A stretch of DNA of 46,685 nt from positions 1-46,685 of the IMG/VR virus record IMGVR_UViG_3300042291_000585; one strand, 5' to 3'. Numbering within the stretch: position 1 is the first letter of the stretch; each line of letters begins with the position of its first letter. Made by a program: the position numbers and the translations under genes. Shown here one piece after another: positions 8,062-18,600 of this stretch. The stretch is from a virus. The notes under the pieces are model-generated. The model searched no databases. It saw nothing but the letters and a program-made list of their open reading frames with translations, and was not told where the DNA came from.

Positions 8062-9588
8062 ATGGCTACCCTTAATCCATTTGTTGCTGGCTTGCAGTCT
8101 TTTGCCGCCGACCCTGAAGGAGAAGCCAAGGGACGCTACATCATGGCCAACACGGCCAAGACTCAAAACGAGGCAGACATCCTTGCAGACAGAAAGAAGT
8201 GGCGTACCCTCTTTGGCGGAGCAACGGACATCACCCCTACCGCCAAGGCGGGCGAACTATCCAATGACAAAGTTGATGCTGGTGCTGCTTATGCGGCTAC
8301 TGGGGTTGGAAGTGGTCAAAGGATGCTTTTTGATACCGACGCTGGCGGAAATTTGGTCCCTAAGGCTACCCCTCCAAGTGCTAAGGATGTTGGCCTTGCT
8401 TCTATTCTCCTTAGCAGGGGTCAGCCTACTGAGGTTGTTTCACGCATGCTCAGTCCTACTGGCGGCTTTGATAAGCCTTTGGCCCCCGCCAAGACGGATT
8501 ACAAACTACACGAGTTCACGGACGCCAATACTGGCATTCATTACAGACAGGCTGCAAATGCTGATGGCAGTCCAAAGTTTAAGGGCAATGGGGAGCCAGA
8601 AATGGTTGCTCTCAACCCATCCTCCGTAAAGAAGCCAGTAGTAAGCCTACACGAGTTTACGGACACTAATACTGGCATTCATTACAGACAAGTTGCCAAT
8701 GCTGATGGTAGTCCGAAGTTTGACGCTAGTGGGAAGCCAGAAATGGTCGCACTCAACCAAAATACGGTCAAAACGAGCATGCCTTCGGCTGCTGGAGGTA
8801 ATGTTCTTCAGACATCTCAGGCTGCTGGTGCTGCCCCTGTTACGACGACTCTTAAGGTGCCTGGAAGTCAGATGATTGACACATCAAGACTCAGCCAGAT
8901 TGCCAGACTTGCCCACGCCAACGATGCGGCATCCCGTGGCTTGGCACCTGATGGCATGACTGACCTTGAGTTTGTGATTGCCAAGCGAATCGGTCACATT
9001 GGACCAGACGGGAAGCAGAATGCCAACATTCCGATGGTCAACCCTGATGAGGTTGAATCTATCAAGAGTCTTGCAGACACGATTATGGGTGGAGACGCAA
9101 CCATCCCCCTGAGTGTTGCGGTTAGTGCGGCTATTGACCATCACAAGGATTTGGCTGCTGGAAGGACCTACAAGGGTGACTATGACAAGGGGTTGGGATG
9201 GTGGATTACTGACTTTGAAACTGACGCAAATAAGCAACTATTGCCTCAATATAAGGATAAACACTACACCACGAGCAGCGGATATATCCAAAAGAAAGAT
9301 GCCACCCCTGCACAGAAAGCCCGTGGCAAGTATTCCGACCTGCCTGACGACGCTAAGGTTGTACCGCTGTCTGTCCGTCTGGCTGGAGATGCGATTGATG
9401 AGACTGGAATTGCCCAACTCCTTGCCTCTAATAATACTGGCCAACCAGTATTCTCTACGACCCTTCCAGAAAAACCGACCGATATGGTTGCTGGGCAGTT
9501 CTACCATAAGGGTGGAAAGTTCTACATAGCCGAGTTTGGGGCTGGTGGTGCGGTTACGGCCCGTCTGATTACCAACATCAAAAAGTAG
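8062..9588 (+). CDS. Virion-module protein with an internal duplication
   Basis: A 508-residue protein, likely structural from its place between internal virion genes (gp15-like position), although I recognise no domain. The N-terminus (TLNPFVAGLQSFAADPEG) is followed by Ala/Gly/Asp-rich sequence. About residues 149-186 and 196-233 are near-identical copies of a unit with the core TNTGIHYRQ and NADGSPKF, offset by 47 residues. The C-terminal ~60 residues (GQFYHKGGKFYIAEFG) look like a small beta domain. Confidence 0.6.
   Translation: MATLNPFVAGLQSFAADPEGEAKGRYIMANTAKTQNEADILADRKKWRTLFGGATDITPTAKAGELSNDKVDAGAAYAATGVGSGQRMLFDTDAGGNLVPKATPPSAKDVGLASILLSRGQPTEVVSRMLSPTGGFDKPLAPAKTDYKLHEFTDANTGIHYRQAANADGSPKFKGNGEPEMVALNPSSVKKPVVSLHEFTDTNTGIHYRQVANADGSPKFDASGKPEMVALNQNTVKTSMPSAAGGNVLQTSQAAGAAPVTTTLKVPGSQMIDTSRLSQIARLAHANDAASRGLAPDGMTDLEFVIAKRIGHIGPDGKQNANIPMVNPDEVESIKSLADTIMGGDATIPLSVAVSAAIDHHKDLAAGRTYKGDYDKGLGWWITDFETDANKQLLPQYKDKHYTTSSGYIQKKDATPAQKARGKYSDLPDDAKVVPLSVRLAGDAIDETGIAQLLASNNTGQPVFSTTLPEKPTDMVAGQFYHKGGKFYIAEFGAGGAVTARLITNIKK
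8506..8759 (+). repeat. Tandem duplication inside the 508-residue gene
   Basis: Bases 8506-8618 and 8647-8759 are diverged direct repeats with a period of 141 bases (47 codons), so the frame is kept. The core ACTGGCATTCATTACAGACA is identical in both copies; differences elsewhere are often third-position. Confidence 0.85.
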
Positions 9589-9611
9589 GTCAGACAAGTA
9601 GGCTGGACATC

Positions 9612-9626
9612 AGACAGAGTCTGTCT
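9612..9626 (+). other. Small hairpin in the spacer before the giant gene
   Basis: AGACAG, loop AGT, CTGTCT, followed by TTCTATTT. It may be a weak terminator or simply two opposed copies of the abundant pentamer. It is the only structure in the 49-base spacer. Confidence 0.4.
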
Positions 9627-9637
9627 TTCTATTTGGA

Positions 9638-12600
9638 ATGGAAATGCAGACCAAGCAAGAAGGCGGCAATGTACCTGACAAGTCCCTTGGACTTCGCAGG
9701 TTCTTACAGGCAAATCCAGTAGCCACGCCAGAAGAACGACAGGAACTCATTAAGAGTTACTATCTTAATTTCGGCAAGCAGGGTGGTGGTAACAACATGT
9801 TCCCAGGCGGCCTAGTCCCTGGTGCCCCCATGATTATGCAAGAGTTTGCCCGTAATCCTGGCCCCGCTGGATATGAGAAACTCGGAACGCTGACCGACAA
9901 GAAACAGGGCGTTCGATACACCATCGAAGATATCGAAACCGTAGACGGAGAAGATGGTGTTCCTGAGCCTTCTAAGATTAACTATGTGTCTGAGGATGGT
10001 ACTCGCATGTCTTGGGACCTGACTACTAATAACATGGGAATCAACCCAGTTGTAAAGGCTGACTGGGGCAAGAAAAATCCAAAGACTGGCAACCCCGTCC
10101 AGCCACTCAATGTGCAGCAAGCACAGACAGACAGAAACCCGTTCAAGCACCCAGTAAAGTATGTGTCTGAACTTTTGATGGGTCCGAACGAGGACACTAT
10201 CTCCGACCAGACACTTCCGTTTAGTTCAAAGTGGACTCGGGAAGAAAACAGGGAATTTCAGCAGACAGGCAAAATTCCCCTTGGCCGTGATGCCCGTGAC
10301 CTAAATGGCATGGGCTATCAACCTTGGTTAAACAAGAGCACGCTGAACAGAGGTGAGGACGCAACCATCAAGAATAATGGAGTCTTAGATACCGTATGGG
10401 ATTCTAATCTGAATCCGTTTGGCCTTGCACAGCGTGCCATCAATGCTCCCGCAGACTGGGTTCACAATAAAGGTAAGCCAGCATATCAAACTGCCGCAGA
10501 TGGTCGTGGGTATCTAACGGAACCAGAAAGCCACTCCTTGCTTACCCCGTTCAAAGGTGCAAATGATGACGGAGTCGGCATGGGCCTCGCAAAAGGTATG
10601 GGAAATGTCTTGGTGGCTGGCGGACAAATGGCTGGTGGTCTTGGAGAATTTCTTACCAGCCCCCTTGGTGCTGCTACGATGGCTACTGGCGGACTTGCCG
10701 CTGGGGCTACCCGTGGTGCGGTTGGTGCTACCGAAGGGCTTGCTGCTGCCCGTGCGGCTGTTGCGGCTGCCGCCACTCCTGCCGAACTTGCGGCTGCACA
10801 GTCTGCACTTGTTACGGCTGGTAACGCCGCCCGTGCGGCCAATGTGGTTGCTGGAGTAAACTCAGCCGCTAACGCTGGACTTCAAGGGAAGTTTGCCGTG
10901 GACATGGGGACTGGTGCTTGGGATGCGGGCAAGAACGCATACAACGAAGCCGTAGGCAATGTGCCCGTCTATAACAAGGAAGGTGCTGGGTATGAAAACC
11001 GTGGCACGACAAATCTTGCTGGAGTTTTTCACGAAGGTGCGAACTCCTTGTTGAACGCCGCCTTTGCTGGTCAAATCGGCAAGCATACGCTAGGTGCGGC
11101 CAAGGACGCCGTGATGCCTGGACAGGCCGCCGTTACTGGTGCGATGCAAAACGCCCTGACGCTTCCTCCTGTGGGTCAACTTGCCAGCAAGGGTGAAAAT
11201 ATCGGTGACTTCCTGTTCACCAACACTCCAACTGGTGCTTCTACGCCTTGGCAGAATGAAGCCCCCAATTACCGTCCCTCCTTTGAACCTCAAGGTCAGG
11301 GAAGTGCTGGCGTAAACACCAGCCCAGAACTAGGTGCCGCAGACCAGATTCGCCCTGCCTCTGCAGCCGCCCCCGTTTCGCCCGAATACGCCCGTGCTCG
11401 TGCCATTCTTTCTGGCCAGCAGCAGCCAGCCAACCAGCCAGCAAGCATTCCCGAGCCTCAGACACTTGCTGAAGTCGTGCAGAAAGCCGCCGAGCCCAAG
11501 TATGAAGTTCCTCCCGAGATGAAGGGTCCCGTTCCCCCTGGTCAAGGCCAACGCCCGCTAGACCCAGAATACAAGAAGTATCAGCACCTTATTGATGCCT
11601 TCCCAGACAGTTATGTGTATGACCGCAATAACCTTGTGGCTGGGCCTGGGGCTGGGCGTGCTCGTGGAATTGATAAGAACCTTGACCCAAAGATTGCCGC
11701 CGAAGCCGCCCAGCGTGCGGCTCTTGGTCTGAAACCTGGCGAACCGCTTCCGTCTGGCATCCCAGGGAGTGCCGCCAAAGACAAGTCTGCCGCCGAACTG
11801 GCTGCGTCTACTGGCCCGTCTCTTGTGCCGACTGAGGCCGCAAAGCCTGTAATCACGGACCGTGAGTATGATGTCATTAATGCGGTCCGTCTTGGGACTG
11901 ATTTTCTTAATGATTCAGACAGGGTGGCAGTTCTGGAAGGAGAGGCGGTCATTGACCCTCGAAATGTAGATGCTCCCGAATTTGCAGCAGCCAAGGCTCA
12001 AGGAATGATTGAACCGTTCAAGAGGGCCAATGGAGTCCAGTATTGGAAGTATACCGAAAAGGGTCTGAGTCTGCTTGAACAGCAGATGGAGATGGATGGT
12101 TATGAAGTGAACTGGAAGGGCAAGGAAGAAGCAGCCCCTGCGGCACCTGCCGCCGAGTCGGTTGCTACCGCACCTGAACGCAATGTAATGCCGATTGATG
12201 TCATCAAGAACCTGCGTCCGTTCAATGAATATTCCAAGGTTCTTCAACAGCAGTTGTCTGACATCATCGAAAGCGGAGAACTTGAATCCAAGAAAGCGTC
12301 GGTAAGGAAGGAAGCCATTTCCAGACAGGTTGCGATTCGTGCTAAACTCAAGGAAATCGCATCCAACCCAGACGCAGCCAACAACGCTCCCGTGTCTGAG
12401 CCTGTTGCGGCCCCCGTGTCTGAGCCCGCTGCCGCACCTCCCTCTGTCGCTGATGTCGTTGCCCCCGCCAAGCCCGTCAAGCAACCCAAGAAGCCGAAGG
12501 TCCAGCCAGCGGCTCCGCTTGAGCCCGTCGTTGAACCTGCCAAGCCCCCTGTCACGGAACCCGTGACCGCTGCGGCTGCTCCTGTCGCCCCTGCCGCCGC

Positions 12601-15600
12601 ACCGCTGATTGACACTTCTGCGGTTGAATCCGTAGTTCCTCCTCAGCCTAAGGTCAATGTGTCTGGCCCCACGGTCCGTGGTGGCCCTGACGCCCCTCGC
12701 CAGCGTGGTGAGCGTGGTGTCCGTACTGGCCCGTGGCTTCCTGACGCCGCTGCTCAGGCTGCTCAGACAGCCGCACCTCAGACACGAGCCCCCTCTCCTG
12801 CTGGCCAGGGACGAGTTCGCCCACAACTTGCCAAGCCGCAGTTCAACGCCCGTGGTATGCCCATTCTGTCTGCGAAGCAGATGTTTGAGCGTAACAACGG
12901 ACAACTTAGCCGCCTGACCTACAGCCACCTTAAGGACCTGCACGAGGAAACCATTGCTGACCCTGGTCATAACCCTCAGTTCGCCAAGCGGATAAAGGAC
13001 GAGATGGATAACCGTCAAAACCGATTCAAGGACACCTACAGTCCTCAACAGGAAGGCCGCAATCTTATCAGCGGTGACCCTGTCGAAACGATGACGGACG
13101 CTCAACTGAAGGATGTCGTCGATAACGGTCAGGCCCGAATCAAGGCCCAGCGTGAAATCGTTGCTGGTCATAACCGTGGTGACTACCGAAGCCCTACCCG
13201 TGAACGCTCGCAGGAAGGCAAGGACGCCCTGCGTGAACTGAACCGCCTTGAGTACCAATGGCAGTTTGCAAAGCAGGAGCAGAACAAGCGAGTTCGTGTC
13301 AACGCTGGCATCGCCCGCCCTGACGGCAGCCGTATCGTGGCCTCAAAGGAGCGTCAGATGATGCAGACGAGGATTGACCCGCTAACTGGCGAGGAGAAGA
13401 CCGCCCCTGCCCAGAAGCGTAAGCCTGTCGAAGCCCTCAACCACGCCCGTGGTCGCTTTGATAAACTCAGCCTAGATGAACTGGTTGCCGCCGAAGCCGA
13501 ACTTCGCAAGCAGGGGCGTCCCTATGCAGACAAGGTTAAGGACGCTATTCAAGCCCGCCTCAAGGAAGGCGATGCCGTCCATCGCCGCCTTCACGGGAAG
13601 GACGCAGACAATATTCCTAACCCCCGCACGGCCACCCGTGAGCAACTTGAAGGCCGAATCCCTGACCTGAAGCAAGATGTAGCCCGTCTTGAAGGCGAAA
13701 TTGCCGAGCAGCGTAAGGCTGGCGGTGTTGACCCTCAGACAGAAAAGAGTCTGGCTGAAGCCCGTGGTGACCTGTCTGGATTTGAAAAGGAACTGGCAGC
13801 CCGTGAAGCCATGGAAAAGGCAGACATCCGTTATGACGCCAACAAAGGAAACTTCAAGCAGACCAGCGGCGACATTCAGGGTACTGGCACTACCCCCAAG
13901 GGAAGCGGCTACAAGCCCCAGCCTAAGCAGCCAGCCCCCGAGAAGGCTCCGCCTATCGAGGGCCGTGACAAGGATGTAATCCGAAACGAGGGGGCTGCGG
14001 CCTATGAAGCCGAACAGCGTGAAGCCGCTGCTCGTGCCAACCCGCTTGGTCTTGAGGGTCAGGGCCGTGATTCCTCTGGACCAGCCTGGAGCCCTATTGA
14101 TTTCAATCGACCCGTAGAACGCTCGGGCGGTGGTGAGTTGGTCGTGGATGGAATCATCAAGAAGTATGGAGATGGTAATGTCATCCCTCCGTCCAACGGT
14201 CTTCAGCGTGCCCTTGACAAACTCAAGGCTTCTACGGGCAGAGATTATGAGGTGAAACTAAAGCGTAGTACCGTTGGCGGCCCAGACGGAGTCGAACTGC
14301 ATCTTGGCGAAGTTGGCTCCAATATGATTGATGCTTCGGCTACCTTTACCGTTAAGCCTAATGGTGAAATTCATGTCGATTGGCTTAGTACCGACAAATC
14401 GATTGAGCGTAATGGTGTCGCTACTGGCCTGATTACTCAGGCAATCAAGACCGTGTCTGAGCAACTTCGTGACCTTGACCCCAATACTAAGGACCGCAAA
14501 ATCACGCTGAGGGATGCCTCTGAAGGCGGACGGAGCACCAAGGCTCTTTCCCGTGCCCTTGGCACCGAGGTTCCTGCGGGCAGATATCGTGGCGAAACCC
14601 GCATTGGCTCATTCAACCAGAACAGGGACTACAGTCGTGGTTCGTCTGGCCGTGGTAATGCCCCTGAGTTTGGTGGTGGCGACAGAAGCAAAGGTAGGAC
14701 TGAGCGTGAAAACTTCGTTGCAAACGAGGCTGTCTACATGCGTCTGTCTGACGCCCAGCGTCGTCTTGCAGACGCCATCACCCGTGGCGGCTCTACCGTC
14801 GGTGACATCCTAAAGCAGATTGTCCGAGACTCTAAGTCTCCCGATGGCCTTGGTGGAAACATGGGCAAGATGGCGGAACTCCTGCTCAAGAACACGGACG
14901 GCAAGACCCTCGCCAAGATGGTCGAAATGAACAAGGACAGGTTCATCCGTGAATCCTATTACCAAGGGTCTGCGATGTCTGGTGCCGCAAGAATGATGGG
15001 GGACAAGTCGCTTCAAACCATCAAGGGAGAAGTAAGCCTGTCTCAGTTGCACCTGTCTAACCCGAATGACATCATGCGTGTCGTCATGCACGAGTTCGTG
15101 CATGCCAGCACTTCAGACAAGATTAACCGTGCCATCTTCGGACGCACGACTACTGGCGAGTTCAAGAATGACATCTTCGGCCAAAGCGGACAGAAGTACC
15201 TTGACCGAATCCGTGGGTATGTCCGTGACCCGAAGTCTGACAAGGGTATCGTCAAGATTGCTCAGGCTTACCTGAAGTATCTGTCTACCCTTGAGGCCAA
15301 GGAAATCGACAACCGACCCATCACGACCGATACGCTTAATTCCCCTCGCAATGCGGAAACTGGAGAATCTTGGCGTACCAATGTGGTAGGTCAGGGCATC
15401 AATACCGCCCCTCACGGCCCTCATGGCCAGTATCGAATCCATAACATTATGGAATTCATAACTGCTACCATGACTGAGAAGGATTTCCAAGAAACCCTCA
15501 AAGGAATCAAGATGGGCAACTCTAACGCATGGAGTAGGTTTAAGGATGCGGTCGCTGATGTCATGGGAATCGTCCCTGGAGATAGTGCCCTGCGTCACAC

Positions 15601-18600
15601 CTTTGACGGCGTTATGGAGGTCAGCGTCAAGGACCTGTCTGAATTCAAGAAGGGCGACTTCAAGTCTCAGGGTGAAAATGTAGCCCAAGTACGCATGGAG
15701 CGTTTCATGGATGAAGGCATGTCTCCTGAGGACGCCAAACGCCGTGCGACTGAGGAAGTGAGCCCAGACAAGGAAGATGCTTTCGGCTTTGGCAAGCAAG
15801 ACACCGCTGAAATTCGCTCCCCCGCTGACATTACGGCAGACATCGAAGAACTTCTGGCCGAGGAGCGTGAGAATGCCAACAAGCCCAATATCGACAAATA
15901 CTTCGACCGACAGGATAGGCTTGCAGAACTTACGGCAGAACTAGGAGTTGCTGAAGACGCCGTAATGAAGAATACGCTTGAGCACCCCCGCTACGACGAG
16001 GCCCTCAGAACTGTCGAAGACAATAACATCGGTGCTAAGTATGATGTCCAAGACACCCATGACGCAGTAGCCGCCGAAATCCGCCGCCTGGAGGGTATTG
16101 ATAAAGGCAACTATGACGCCAAGCGTACCGAATCAGACAGACGCCGATTTTATGAAAAGAGCCGCCGTTCTGAGCAGAACCTAGGTGAAGAACTCCGCAC
16201 GGCTCGTGATAGTTATGACATTAAACGCATGCGTGAAATCGCACGCAAAGAAGCGGCAGATTTAGATGATGCGTGGGAGTCTACCCCTGCCGAAGTTAAG
16301 GCTAAGGCTGAGTTTGATGCCGTGACCTCAATGGAGTCATTTCAAGAGCGTCTGGGCAACTCCCCAGACCCTGAAGCGGAACTTGCTGGCCTCAGGGAAG
16401 ATATCGCAAGGGACTATGGTGTTGACCCGTCTAAGATGATTGAAAGCAAGGGCCCAGAATCGATGTTGCTTGGCGATAAGGATGCAGCCAAGCCGAAGGA
16501 AGATGTCACGGGCCCCATGACCGAGGAGGATTGGGATAGTTTTGAGCAGTCATCCGACGGTGCACCCGTGGTCCGCAACTCCTTTGGCATCGAGGGTCAG
16601 GGCAGAAACTCGTCCAAGGTCGGTGACTTCGTACGCAAGGAAACCCGTGCGTCCATCAACCGTGCTCAAGACACCATTGAGGTCATCAAAAAATTTACGC
16701 CAGACAGTAAACTTGATGTGGCTCACAAGGCCGCAGACATCGTCACCCTGTCTGCACTAAACAGCGGTCAGGCCCACCTAGACAAGTTGGCTGAACGAAA
16801 TAATGTGCCCGCTATTCGTGAAATTAATGACCTTCTCATGGGAGGTCGTGCTGGTGACATGACCCGTGCGGTCAAGAATGGCTTCCACACCAAGGTTAAA
16901 TCTGAAAACAACAGGCTCAACAATGGCCTAAACAACGCATTGCGTCCGCTTGAGTCACGGCTTGAAGACCTGCCTTCCGCCGAACAGGCCAAGTTGCTTG
17001 AAGAAGTTGGCCGTGCCGTAGTTTCCAAAACCCGCCACGCAGACGCAGAAGTTGCTGCTGCCGCTGACGCCGTCCGTGCCGTCTATCGGGACATGTATTA
17101 CATGCAGAAAAATGCTGGTATCGAACTGGGTAACTCTGGTCCTAACTACATTCCTCGCATGCTTAACCATGAGATTGTCCTCAAGGACAGACAGAAATTC
17201 GTGAACGCCGCCGCCAAGGCTTACGAAACGACTGGCCTTGACCCTGCTGACGCCATGGACGCCGCCAATGACTGGTGGTATTCCATCCAGCGTGGAGACG
17301 AAGGCTTCTCTTATGACGGAAACTTCGTGTTTGATGCTGCCGCCCACAATGGCGAGCCGAAGCATACCCGTGGCCGTATCTTTAATGACATTGCCGAAGG
17401 CCACATGGAGCCATTCTATAATCGAAATGTCCTTGATGCCACCCGCCAGTATATCGGGCGTGCGGTGAAGGCTACCGAACTGGCCAAGCGTTTCGGACCT
17501 GACTTCGGACGCTACCGTGACCTCCAGCAGCGTATCATTGACTCTGGTCCCAAGGGCCAAGGTCTTCTCCGTGAGGTCAATGAAACCGTAAAGGGGCAGT
17601 TGGCCCCCCAGAAAATTGGAAACTCTGTGCTTCGTGGTGCAAATGACGCATTGGCCGTCTACCAATCCGTTCGATTCCTAAGCCGTGCCGTCATCTCGTC
17701 TCTTGGTGAGCCTATCGTTGGTGCCATGCGTACAGGACAGGTTGCAGACGCTGGCGTCATGATGTTTGACAGCGTAAAACAGGCTTACAGACAGGCCCGC
17801 CGTATTGAGCCAGACTACCACACCAAACTGGCTGAAGACATCGGTGCCATCCAGAGCATTCTGTCTGACTCCGCAATCACCTCGTCCGTTGATAGCCGAA
17901 TGATTGACACCGTTTCCAGCGGACTATCCAAGAAGGTACAAAATCAATTCTTCCGTACAACTGGCCTCCATCAATGGACGGAAGGCACCCGTGTCGCCAG
18001 TATCAAGTTGGGAGAAAGGTTCATTCGCCGCCTTGCCCTTGATATCGAAGGGGGCGGTCGCTCCCGTGAATTGTCTGCCAGATATCTCACGGAACTCGGT
18101 ATCGACCCGAAGGACCATGCTTCATTCTCAAAGTTCATCAAACAACTTGAAGGAATGGACCAGCAGACACGCTTAAAGGCCATTACCAACCCCCGTGGTA
18201 GGCATGCTTCCGCATACCGTGACGCCCTTGTCCGATTCGGTGAGCAGGTCATCATGGACCCGAACCGTGGTAACCGTGCTCGCATGGCAAACCACCCGCT
18301 TGGAGGACTAATCTTCGGCCTTCAGTCTTACCTTTACGCATTCAATGAAAATGTCGTAAAGCGTACGCTCAAGACGACTGGGGCTGCTGTCTTCAATTCA
18401 GACAACAACAACATGTCTGCGTCGAACAGGATGATGCTTCTGGCACCTCTTGCAATTGCCCCTGTTTTTGCGGCGTTCCAGTACGGTCAGGGTGAATTCC
18501 GAGACGAGTATCTGTCTGACCCTTCCCGTGCGGATGACGAACCTCTGTCTGCTGGCAACAAGTTCATGCGTATGATGTCTCGTTCCGCATTCCTTGGACG

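Noticed and set aside
9045-9060. CTGATGA on the plus strand within a virion gene
   Set aside because: Coding sequence with no partner GAA segment or stems in the needed places.
11915-13258. 447-codon open frame antisense to the giant gene
   Set aside because: Low-complexity shadow of a Pro/Ala-rich coding stretch.
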